A stretch of DNA of 9,259 bases, taken from contig CAMLKK010000075.1 of the NCBI GenBank assembly GCA_946480715.1, forward strand, positions 1-9,259, in the 5' to 3' direction. Position numbers and translations under genes: made by a program. Positions within the stretch are counted from its first letter, which is position 1; each line of letters starts with the position of its first letter. A model generated the notes under the pieces. The model ran no database searches, had not been told where the DNA came from, and saw only the letters and a program-made list of their open reading frames with translations. The stretch is from an uncultured Bacteriovorax sp. Its GTDB lineage: Bacteria > Bdellovibrionota > Bacteriovoracia > Bacteriovoracales > Bacteriovoracaceae. This document shows positions 1 through 5,356 of this stretch, piece by piece.

Positions 1-32
1 AAAAACCCCGACTTTGTTCGGGGTTTTTTTTT
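1..32 (+). terminator. Intrinsic terminator of the gene upstream of the window
   Basis: A perfect 11-bp stem (1-11 with 18-28, core CCCCGA/TCGGGG) closes a six-base loop (CTTTGT, 12-17) and is followed by an uninterrupted T run to 32. This is a textbook rho-independent terminator for rightward transcription. It ends only 15 bases before the rimM start codon. The preceding gene lies outside the window; in many bacteria it would be rpsP or a KH-domain gene, but that cannot be seen here. Confidence 0.9.
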
Positions 33-47
33 GCCTGAAAACGAAAT

Positions 48-575
48 ATGAAAAAGACGAACGTTCATATTGGCCATTGCACTTCACCTCATGGAATTAA
101 AGGTGAATTTTCGTTCGTTCTCTACAATCCTGAAGATTCAATTTTAGATAATGGTTCAACAATTACTCTCACTCCTAGAGGAGCGGGAAGTTCAGTGCCT
201 CAAGATGGAAAAGAATTTGCCATCAAAAAAATTTCATTCGGAAATAAGACAATTGTGTCTTTAGAAGGAATCGATAATCGCAACATCGTTGAAGAAATGA
301 TTCCATTTGACGTCCATGTCTCTCGGGAAGATTTTCCGGAAACAGAAGATGATGAATACTACATCAATGATCTTTTAGGACTGGAAGTTTATCACTATTA
401 CACGAAAAATCTTATTGGGCGTGTGATGGATTTTTATGAGAACGGCGCTCAAGTTGTTCTTAAAATTAAAACAGATAAAGAAATCATCGAAGTACTATTT
501 ATGAATCAGTACGTGCCGGTGGTTGATATCGATCAAAATCGACTGGAAATCATTCCACCAATATTGGTTGAATAA
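48..575 (+). CDS. rimM: Ribosome maturation factor RimM
   Basis: RimM is a cytoplasmic assembly factor that binds the 30S subunit near S19 and helps mature the 16S rRNA 3' domain. The 175-residue product is of normal family length. Its N-terminal RimM barrel (about residues 6-90) starts with the characteristic HIGHCTSPHGIKGEF, equivalent to the VGxIxxPHGxkGE signature. A PRC-barrel follows (about 100-172), with DEYYINDLLGLEV, then IGRVMDFYENGAQ and a terminal EIIPP. It is the first gene of rimM-trmD-SPOUT methyltransferase-rplS, and four bases separate its stop from the trmD ATG. No good Shine-Dalgarno precedes the ATG, and a terminator lies directly upstream, so its expression depends on read-through or on a very short leader. 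Confidence 0.93.
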   Translation: MKKTNVHIGHCTSPHGIKGEFSFVLYNPEDSILDNGSTITLTPRGAGSSVPQDGKEFAIKKISFGNKTIVSLEGIDNRNIVEEMIPFDVHVSREDFPETEDDEYYINDLLGLEVYHYYTKNLIGRVMDFYENGAQVVLKIKTDKEIIEVLFMNQYVPVVDIDQNRLEIIPPILVE

Positions 576-579
576 AATT

Positions 580-1323
580 ATGCAGAAGATTTGGATCATC
601 ACACTTTTTCCAGAATACTTTTCACCACTCTTAAATTTTGGGATCACAGGATCTGCTTTGCGCGGAGAACGTGGGCAAAAAATTGAAGTGCACACTGTTC
701 AGCTTAGAAATTTTACCCCTAAAGATTATAAAGGCGTTGATGATTCTCCCTATGGTGGAGGCGCCGGAATGGTCATGCGTGCGGATGTTTTGAAAGCTGC
801 ATTGATGGATGGAATTGTTGGACCGGGAAATTATGGTGATAACTGGAAAGAAAAACTGCATGTTGTATTTCCGGGACCACGTGGGAAAACCTGGAACAAT
901 GAATACTGCAAAAATTTTGCGGAAAGATTTTCGGCCGAAAAAGCTAAAGACCTCGTCTTTATTTGTGGTCGTTACGAAGGAATTGATGAGCGATTTTTAA
1001 ATCTCTATGTGGATGAGCAAATCAGCATTGGAGATTATATTCTGACGGGTGGTGAAATTCCTACGATGGCGATCATTGATTCTACACTCAGATTTTTTAG
1101 TGGAGTGCTCGGTAACAAAGAAAGTGCCACTCAGGAATCGTTTCAAAGTAATTTGCTGGAACATCCCCAGTATACACGACCAAAAGTTTTTGATGGAGTG
1201 GAAGTGCCGGACATTTTAACGTCAGGTCACCACATCAATATTGCTAAATATCAGCGAGAAGAGGCCATGAGAATAACGAAGCTTCATAGGCCTGATTTAC
1301 TCACGAAAAAGGACAGCGAATGA
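580..1323 (+). CDS. trmD: tRNA (guanine-N1-)-methyltransferase TrmD
   Basis: TrmD is the SPOUT-class enzyme that uses S-adenosylmethionine to make m1G37 next to the anticodon and so prevents +1 frameshifting. The 247-residue product matches family size. Visible motifs are WIITLFPEYF at the start, DDSPYGGGAGMVM (residues 54-66), CGRYEGIDER (129-138), the trefoil-knot cofactor site SIGDYILTGGE (149-159) and IIDSTLRF with the probable catalytic Asp167. The C-terminal tRNA-binding part includes LLEHPQYTRP and HRPDLL. I chose the ATG at 580 over an in-frame upstream ATG at 523: the latter would extend 53 bases into rimM and add 19 residues not found in the family. The stop codon overlaps the next gene's start. 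Confidence 0.96.
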   Translation: MQKIWIITLFPEYFSPLLNFGITGSALRGERGQKIEVHTVQLRNFTPKDYKGVDDSPYGGGAGMVMRADVLKAALMDGIVGPGNYGDNWKEKLHVVFPGPRGKTWNNEYCKNFAERFSAEKAKDLVFICGRYEGIDERFLNLYVDEQISIGDYILTGGEIPTMAIIDSTLRFFSGVLGNKESATQESFQSNLLEHPQYTRPKVFDGVEVPDILTSGHHINIAKYQREEAMRITKLHRPDLLTKKDSE

Positions 1324-1880
1324 AATTATACCTTGGACTGGTTCATCACCCGATTAAAAACAAATTAGGCGAGCTGGTAACGACTTCTGTAACGAATCTC
1401 GACATCCACGACATTGCTCGCAGCTGTCGAACATTTGGGGTTCAAAAATATTTCATTGTAACTCCATTTAATTTACAAAGAGATTTAGTTGATTCGATCC
1501 TTGGACACTGGAAAGAAGACTTCGCCAATGCCTTCAATCCAGACAGGCAAGATGCTTTAAGTATTGCGCGCGCCGTTGATTCGATTGATACTGCTATTGC
1601 TCAGATTACTGAGATTGAAGGGAAGAAGCCATTGATCGTAGTGACAGGGGCGAATTTTGATTCATTTGATGGTGATGTTGCAGAGTTGACAAAAAAACTC
1701 GAAGTCCTTAATATGCCTTGTTTTCTATTATTCGGGACTGGCTGGGGACTTCATCCCATCGCTTTAGAGAAAGCTGACTTTAAGCTTTCACCGATAATTT
1801 CGAAAAACTCTGATGGGTATAATCACTTATCAGTGAGATCAGCAGTCGCCATTTATTTGGATAGATTGTTTGGTGAATAG
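1320..1880 (+). CDS. TM1570-type SPOUT RNA methyltransferase (Methyltrn_RNA_4 family)
   Basis: A 186-residue protein recognised by its motifs as the SAM-dependent RNA methyltransferase family typified by Thermotoga maritima TM1570. Diagnostic stretches are LGLVHHPIKNKLGELVTTSV and NLDIHDIARSCRTFGV (residues 5-41), HWKEDF and the NPDRQDAL segment (63-80), the knotted cofactor loop LLFGTGWGLHP (136-146) and DGYNHLSVRSAVAIYLDRL (165-183). Known of the family: an alpha/beta-knot fold, location beside trmD, and in some bacteria fusion to TrmD. Its RNA substrate cannot be read from the sequence, but tRNA is the likely target. The ATG lies within the trmD stop (ATGA), so the two are translationally coupled. 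Known bacterial ribose 2'-O methylation enzymes of this fold make such chemistry plausible, but that is inference. Confidence 0.9.
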   Translation: MKLYLGLVHHPIKNKLGELVTTSVTNLDIHDIARSCRTFGVQKYFIVTPFNLQRDLVDSILGHWKEDFANAFNPDRQDALSIARAVDSIDTAIAQITEIEGKKPLIVVTGANFDSFDGDVAELTKKLEVLNMPCFLLFGTGWGLHPIALEKADFKLSPIISKNSDGYNHLSVRSAVAIYLDRLFGE

Positions 1881-1892
1881 ATTGAATTAGAC

Positions 1893-1934
1893 CTACTCGG
1901 TAAGAACAACATGGTGTTGGTCCTCTGGGAGTAG
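1893..1934 (+). promoter_or_regulatory. Structured 5' leader hairpin of rplS
   Basis: The gap between the methyltransferase gene and rplS folds into a two-part hairpin. The outer stem is CTACTC (1893-1898) with GAGTAG (1929-1934). An internal loop separates it from an inner stem, GAACAAC (1904-1910) with GTTGGTC (1916-1922), with one A-G mismatch and a five-base loop. A strong AAGGAG (1944-1949) lies just downstream, six bases before the ATG. There is no T run, so this is not a terminator. A ribosomal-protein leader or an RNase-processing site that lets rplS be expressed more than the upstream enzymes is the likely role (inference). Confidence 0.5.
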
Positions 1935-1955
1935 CAGAAAGATAAGGAGTTCATC

Positions 1956-2324
1956 ATGAACTTAATCGACATTGTAAACGCGGATCACTTGAATCCAAAA
2001 GCTAAAGATCTTCCAGCTTTCAAACCAGGAGACACAATCGCAGTACACACGAAAATTACTGAAGGGACAAAATCTCGTATCCAGATTTTCGAAGGAGTTT
2101 GTATTGGTTTCAAACAAAGAGGCGACATTAACGGTCACTTCCGCGTAAGAAAAGTTTCTAACGGTATTGGAGTTGAGAGAGTTTTCCCTTTCCACTCACC
2201 AAACGTTGATAAAGTAGTTATCGTTCAAAAAGGTAAAGCTCGCAAAGCTAAGCTTTACTACCTTCGCGAAAGATCTGGTAAATCAGCTCGTATCGCGATT
2301 GATTACGATAGAAAAGAAGAGTAG
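1956..2324 (+). CDS. rplS: 50S ribosomal protein L19
   Basis: L19 sits at the 30S-50S interface and contributes to intersubunit contacts. The 122-residue product has normal length. It shows the family pattern: [13 protein letters not shown] (23-35), then [16 protein letters not shown] (41-56), [21 protein letters not shown] (62-82) and the basic tail with [26 protein letters not shown] six bases before the ATG is the best Shine-Dalgarno in the operon, fitting high expression. Codon use (many AAC, TTC, CGT/CGC) also looks more selected than in its neighbours. It is last in the rimM-trmD operon and is followed by a terminator. Confidence 0.97.
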   Translation: MNLIDIVNADHLNPKAKDLPAFKPGDTIAVHTKITEGTKSRIQIFEGVCIGFKQRGDINGHFRVRKVSNGIGVERVFPFHSPNVDKVVIVQKGKARKAKLYYLRERSGKSARIAIDYDRKEE

Positions 2325-2329
2325 GCCGA

Positions 2330-2354
2330 AAAAATTGTCCAGTGGACAATTTTT
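2330..2354 (+). terminator. Intrinsic terminator after rplS
   Basis: A perfect 11-bp inverted repeat, AAAAATTGTCC (2330-2340) with GGACAATTTTT (2344-2354), closes a three-base loop. The T run forms the 3' arm and the matching A run the 5' arm, so it could also terminate leftward transcription. It starts six bases after the rplS stop. Confidence 0.85.
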
Positions 2355-2387
2355 ACTGATTTTGAAAATTGGTAACAGGATACTTTC

Positions 2388-2417
2388 TTTAAATGAGTTC
2401 GGACTACTGAATATACA
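2388..2417 (+). promoter_or_regulatory. Weak candidate promoter between the two terminators
   Basis: TTTAAA (2388-2393), an 18-base spacer and TATACA (2412-2417) resemble a sigma70 promoter with four matches in each hexamer. It is the only plausible site for starting rnhB transcription after the rplS terminator. If it is real, the transcript would begin near 2424 and run straight into the second hairpin. In AT-rich DNA such matches arise easily. Confidence 0.25.
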
Positions 2418-2429
2418 TTTTAAAAAATT

Positions 2430-2457
2430 GACCCCTCGTAAGAGGGGTCTTTCGTTT
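2430..2457 (+). terminator. Second intrinsic terminator, immediately before rnhB
   Basis: A GC-rich 8-bp stem, GACCCCTC (2430-2437) with GAGGGGTC (2442-2449), closes a GTAA tetraloop and is followed by TTTCGTTT. It is preceded by an A run. It ends eight bases before the rnhB start codon. It either doubles the rplS terminator or acts as an attenuator in the rnhB leader. Confidence 0.85.
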
Positions 2458-2465
2458 CAGGACGT

Positions 2466-3260
2466 ATGGTAGACATAAATTATTTCCAAACAAGATCTGC
2501 TGCTGCGAAACCATTTTTCATCGCTGGTTGTGATGAAGTTGGGCGTGGTCCACTTGCGGGTCCGGTCGTTGCTGCTTGTGCTTCACTCGAAGTCAAAAAT
2601 TATGATCGCAAAGAGATCATGAAACTTCTTCGTGAATGGAAAAAATTAGGTGTAACAGATTCAAAAAAACTCAACTCGCTTGAGCGAGAAGAGATCTTAA
2701 AAAAACTCCACTGGTTCTCAGGGGAGAAAAAACTCAAAATTAATCAAATTTATTCGCACGCGTACTCAGAAAACATCACCTTTAAAATTCTCATCAAAGA
2801 AATTCACAATGATGAAATTGATCAGATCAATATTCTGCAAGCATCTCTGAAAGCGATGAAAGAGGCGATGGAAGGAAGTTGCTCGCTTGATCTTACAGGC
2901 ACTGTATTGATCGACGGAAACAGAAAATTCAAGGCCGAGTATGCAGACATTGAGCTCGAAACAATCATTGAAGGTGATTCAAAATCAATGTTGATTGCTA
3001 TGGCCTCTATTGCTGCAAAAGAATACCGCGACAATTTGATGAAAGAATACGATTTGCAATACCCTGGCTATGGTTGGGCGGAAAATGCAGGTTATCCAAC
3101 ACCAAAACATCGTGCGGCCCTCGAAGTCTTAGGCATCACTCCTCTTCATCGCAAAACTTTTAAAAGTGTGAGATTAGCAATTGGTGAAGCCATTAGTGAA
3201 GAAACAGTCAGTGAAGAAGGGGGATCTGAGGGAGATGCGGGAGACGAACTACTATCATAG
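2466..3260 (+). CDS. rnhB: Ribonuclease HII
   Basis: RNase HII cleaves RNA in RNA/DNA hybrids and starts the removal of single ribonucleotides misincorporated in DNA. All four metal-binding acidic residues are visible: Asp23 and Glu24 in GCDEVGRG, Asp150 in VLIDGNRK and Asp171 in IIEGDSKSMLIAMASIAAKEYRD written in two parts (IIEGDSKS, then SIAAKEYRD). Other hallmarks are TDSKKLN (64-70) and YPGYGW with GYPTPKH (199-215). At 264 residues it is longer than the usual 200-230. The excess is an insert-like region around 45-60 and an acidic Ser/Glu/Gly tail (241-264) outside the catalytic fold. A weak AGGA (2459-2462) lies only three bases before the ATG. The last 26 bases overlap the proposed yraN start, suggesting coupled translation. 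Confidence 0.95.
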   Translation: MVDINYFQTRSAAAKPFFIAGCDEVGRGPLAGPVVAACASLEVKNYDRKEIMKLLREWKKLGVTDSKKLNSLEREEILKKLHWFSGEKKLKINQIYSHAYSENITFKILIKEIHNDEIDQINILQASLKAMKEAMEGSCSLDLTGTVLIDGNRKFKAEYADIELETIIEGDSKSMLIAMASIAAKEYRDNLMKEYDLQYPGYGWAENAGYPTPKHRAALEVLGITPLHRKTFKSVRLAIGEAISEETVSEEGGSEGDAGDELLS

Positions 3261-3516
3261 TTTGGGCACACCTTGTCTCGTCTCATCTGTAATTCTTCGC
3301 TCGCGTGATTTAGGGCAAATTGACGTCGCTTATTTGCAAAAAGAAGGCACGAATTGGCAACTTCAGATCATTGAAGTGAAATCTAAAATTTATCCATCAT
3401 CAAAACAGATGCGACGTCTTGTGAAAGCTCAAGATTTTTTAGCGCGTGTGCTCGAAATGGAAACTCATTTGAAAGTTAATTTTTGCAAAAATGAGCAGGA
3501 TTCATTATTCTTTTAG
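3235..3516 (+). CDS. yraN: Short, divergent YraN/UPF0102 endonuclease-like protein
   Basis: YraN proteins have a PD-(D/E)XK-type nuclease fold and very often follow rnhB; their exact role is unsettled. This product shows the core: LRSRDLGQIDVAYL (21-34, Asp30) in place of the RGGEIDLI motif, then IIEVKSK (45-51, Glu47 and Lys49), then the helix SSKQMRRLVKAQDFLARVL (55-73). Two things are odd. Gln28 replaces the usual Glu of GEID. At 93 residues it lacks the N-terminal helix with the conserved Glu, where the family is about 120. The ATG at 3235 has AAGGGGGA ten bases upstream. An in-frame TTG at 3181 would add 18 Lys-rich residues that do not restore the missing helix. It overlaps rnhB by 26 bases and ends two bases before the next ATG. 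Confidence 0.65.
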   Translation: MRETNYYHSLGTPCLVSSVILRSRDLGQIDVAYLQKEGTNWQLQIIEVKSKIYPSSKQMRRLVKAQDFLARVLEMETHLKVNFCKNEQDSLFF

Positions 3517-3517
3517 T

Positions 3518-3949
3518 ATGAAAAAATACTTTATTGCTCTTACTGTCACATTTACTCTTCTTTTTTCTCCGAGCTCACACGCTCAAGTAGATCCTCGATT
3601 GAAAATGATGGCGACAATGGCCGGATACGGTGTTGTTGGTGGAGCACTTTTAGGGACAGCAACTCTTGCTTTTGGGGCCGGTGGAAGATCGATTGCAAAA
3701 GGCGCATCACTTGGTCTTTATGCAGGACTCATTTTCGGTGGATATATTCTCGTGAACTACGAACTTAAAAAACGTGGTTATGGACAAGAACAAAAAGGTG
3801 ATTATTACCCAGAAGGATCGAGCCCGTACGAAGAAGAAAGCTCATTTCTACCAGCGCCAGAAGAATACAATCTGGCCCAATATGACCAAAAAAAGGACCA
3901 GCAAGCTGGCCCTCAGTTTTATCTAAATTTCGTCAATTACACTTTTTAG
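3518..3949 (+). CDS. Small exported Gly-rich membrane-associated protein, function unknown
   Basis: I do not recognise this 143-residue protein. It begins with a clear Sec signal peptide: MKK, a hydrophobic core IALTVTFTLLF and probable cleavage after SHA (about residue 22). The middle is hydrophobic and glycine-rich in two stretches (about 34-54 and 62-80) with small residues at regular spacing (YGVVGGALLGTATLAFGAGG), as in glycine-zipper or hairpin membrane proteins. After KKRGYG, the C-terminal third is polar, rich in Glu, Gln, Tyr and Pro, and ends in aromatic residues (YLNFVNYTF). The ATG at 3518 puts Lys-Lys directly before the hydrophobic core; an in-frame ATG at 3491 would lie inside yraN. 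There is no strong Shine-Dalgarno, so coupling to yraN is likely. The stop interlocks with that of the convergent STAS gene. Confidence 0.75.
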   Translation: MKKYFIALTVTFTLLFSPSSHAQVDPRLKMMATMAGYGVVGGALLGTATLAFGAGGRSIAKGASLGLYAGLIFGGYILVNYELKKRGYGQEQKGDYYPEGSSPYEEESSFLPAPEEYNLAQYDQKKDQQAGPQFYLNFVNYTF

Positions 3950-4332
3950 TTACTGTACGTATTTTTGCGGTTACCGAATTTCTGGTTAAGATTTTCAGTT
4001 TCATCCGTATCAAATTCTCTTTCCATTAATTGGAAAGCATCAAAGTTATAAAGTTTAAAAACTTTCAGGAATTCAGTTTTCACGTTTGAAAGTTTAATTT
4101 GCGAACGGTTTTTATTCAGAATGTGAAGAGTCTCCACAAAAATTCCAATTCCTGATGATCCAACGAAATCGAGAGCGTGCATATCAAGAGTGATTGTGCT
4201 CGTCGGATTTTTTTTCGAAAGTTCCTGAAGCTCTAGTCGAAGCGGCAGAGAATTTTCGTAATCAAGTCCGCCGTTCATATGAACTGTAATATTACCTTGA
4301 GAGTCTGTGTGGATGTGGGCCTTCATTGCCAT
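3946..4332 (-). CDS. STAS-domain protein (anti-sigma factor antagonist-like)
   Basis: A 128-residue single STAS domain, the fold of SpoIIAA/RsbV anti-anti-sigma factors. The domain begins with ITVHMNGGLDYENS (15-28) and reaches the signature ALDFVGSSGIGIFVETL (53-69). Ser59 aligns with the serine phosphorylated in SpoIIAA, although Gly58 replaces the usual Asp before it. Helix and strand elements continue to about residue 105 and a short polar tail follows. Such proteins bind a partner anti-sigma kinase or sit in signalling complexes; no kinase or sigma factor gene lies in this window, so it is an orphan here. On the minus strand AAGGA lies eight bases before the ATG, supporting this start over a second ATG two codons later. 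It is divergent from rsmI and convergent with the exported protein gene. Confidence 0.85.
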   Translation of the reverse strand: MAMKAHIHTDSQGNITVHMNGGLDYENSLPLRLELQELSKKNPTSTITLDMHALDFVGSSGIGIFVETLHILNKNRSQIKLSNVKTEFLKVFKLYNFDAFQLMEREFDTDETENLNQKFGNRKNTYSN

Positions 4333-4360
4333 TAGATCGTTCCTTTTTGAAGGTTAGATG

Positions 4361-4379
4361 TGCTAGAGTTATTCTAGCA
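4361..4379. promoter_or_regulatory. Palindrome overlapping the leftward extended -10 of the STAS gene
   Basis: TGCTAGA (4361-4367) and TCTAGCA (4373-4379) form a perfect 7-bp inverted repeat around a five-base centre. Read leftward, the right arm gives TGCTAGAAT, an extended -10 element (TG, one base, TAGAAT) about 38 bases upstream of the STAS start codon. The matching -35 region is poor. The palindrome also abuts the rightward rsmI -35, so it is well placed as an operator controlling both genes, or as an RNA hairpin in the STAS leader. The role is inference. Confidence 0.4.
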
Positions 4380-4380
4380 T

Positions 4381-4410
4381 TTAACAAGATCATTCACTTT
4401 GGCCTATAAA
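4381..4410 (+). promoter_or_regulatory. sigma70-type promoter for rsmI
   Basis: TTAACA (4381-4386) and TATAAA (4405-4410), each matching five of six consensus bases, are separated by 18 bases. Transcription would start near 4417, leaving a leader of about 24 bases that contains the GGGGGAG ribosome-binding site (4429-4435) before the TTG start at 4441. Confidence 0.6.
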
Positions 4411-4440
4411 ATTTTGCCCATGAAGAATGGGGGAGCTGTT

Positions 4441-5277
4441 TTGTCAGAATTAATTTTAGTCACATTACCTATTGGAAATTCTAAAGACATCACTTTGAGG
4501 GCCCTTGAAACGTTGAAATCCGAAAAAACTTTTTATGCCGAAGACACAAGAGTATTTAAACAATTCTTAGAGTCTCAGGGGATTTCTTACCAAGATAAAT
4601 TCATTGATTCCTATCACGATCAAAGCGTGGGGAAAGTTGAACCTATTGTGCAAAAATTGCAAGCTGGGACGACCGTTTGTTTGGTGTCAGATGCTGGTAG
4701 TCCGATTATTTCTGATCCGGCCTATCCTCTCTTGAAACGTCTCACTGACGAAGGAATTGCAGTGAAGACAGTTCCCGGAGTGACTTCAGTTGTTACAGCG
4801 CTGGAGCTGTCGGCCCTTCCTCCACATCCGTTTCATTTTTGGGGATTTATTGGTCGAACAAAAAATGAAAGAAAAGATTTTTATCAGGGCACGAAAGCTC
4901 AAGCAGGCACTCACATTTTTTTTGAATCACCTCATCGAGTGATGGATTCTATTGAAACCTTTTTTGAAATTTTCCCAAATGAAACTCTGGTTGTTACACG
5001 AGAATTAACGAAAAATTACGAATCCGTTTATCGAATCAAAGCATCTGATCTTTCTTCACTAAAAGAGATTGTGATGGAAAAAGGGGAGTTTGTTCTTCTC
5101 TATCACATCGATAAACAAAATGTTTCACTCGCTTCATTCGGTGATGTTGAAGAAATGGTGAAAGATTATCTCGACAATGGCGGCGGACCAAAAAAACTGG
5201 CGAAGATATTCGCAAAAGTTTTAAAAGCAGATACGAAATCCATTTATGACCAACTCGGGCGCTCGGGCAAATCGTAA
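4441..5277 (+). CDS. rsmI: 16S rRNA (cytidine1402-2'-O)-methyltransferase RsmI
   Basis: RsmI methylates the ribose of C1402 in the 30S decoding centre using S-adenosylmethionine. Hallmarks of this tetrapyrrole-methylase-fold family are ELILVTLPIGNSKDITLRAL (3-22), FYAEDTR (31-37), LVSDAGSPIISDP (81-93), VPGVTSVVTALELSALP (111-127), FESPHR (161-166) and TRELTKNYE (186-194). The C-terminal helical domain is seen as GGGPKKLAKIFAKVL (247-261). I chose the TTG at 4441: GGGGGAG (4429-4435) is five bases upstream, and the resulting MSELILVTLPIGN matches where the family starts. An ATG at 4420 would sit almost at the predicted transcription start, and a TTG at 4399 would lie inside the promoter. The resulting 278 residues is the usual length. 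Confidence 0.93.
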   Translation: MSELILVTLPIGNSKDITLRALETLKSEKTFYAEDTRVFKQFLESQGISYQDKFIDSYHDQSVGKVEPIVQKLQAGTTVCLVSDAGSPIISDPAYPLLKRLTDEGIAVKTVPGVTSVVTALELSALPPHPFHFWGFIGRTKNERKDFYQGTKAQAGTHIFFESPHRVMDSIETFFEIFPNETLVVTRELTKNYESVYRIKASDLSSLKEIVMEKGEFVLLYHIDKQNVSLASFGDVEEMVKDYLDNGGGPKKLAKIFAKVLKADTKSIYDQLGRSGKS

Positions 5278-5356
5278 ATAATGCCTAGCTATTCTATCTT
5301 CCTCAAATGCGATAAAATAAATTCATTGAAATGATTGAACTCATGGGGAATTTTCT

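Noticed and set aside
523..579. Upstream ATG extension of trmD
   Set aside because: It would overlap rimM by 53 bases and add residues absent from the TrmD family; the ATG at 580 gives the canonical N-terminus.
495..695. Short leftward frame across the rimM-trmD junction, and similar short antisense frames elsewhere
   Set aside because: They lie opposite well-identified conserved genes and show no ribosome-binding sites or recognisable motifs.
3181..3234. TTG start extending yraN upstream
   Set aside because: The added Lys-rich residues do not resemble the YraN N-terminus, and the ATG at 3235 has a reasonable ribosome-binding site.
3491..3517. Upstream ATG for the small exported protein
   Set aside because: It would lie within yraN and lengthen the N-region of an otherwise standard signal peptide starting at 3518.
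5278..5356. Promoter for the phosphodiesterase-like gene (TAAAAT at 5313-5318)
   Set aside because: The -10-like element lacks any credible -35 at 16-18 bases, so it is left as a remark in the gene entry.
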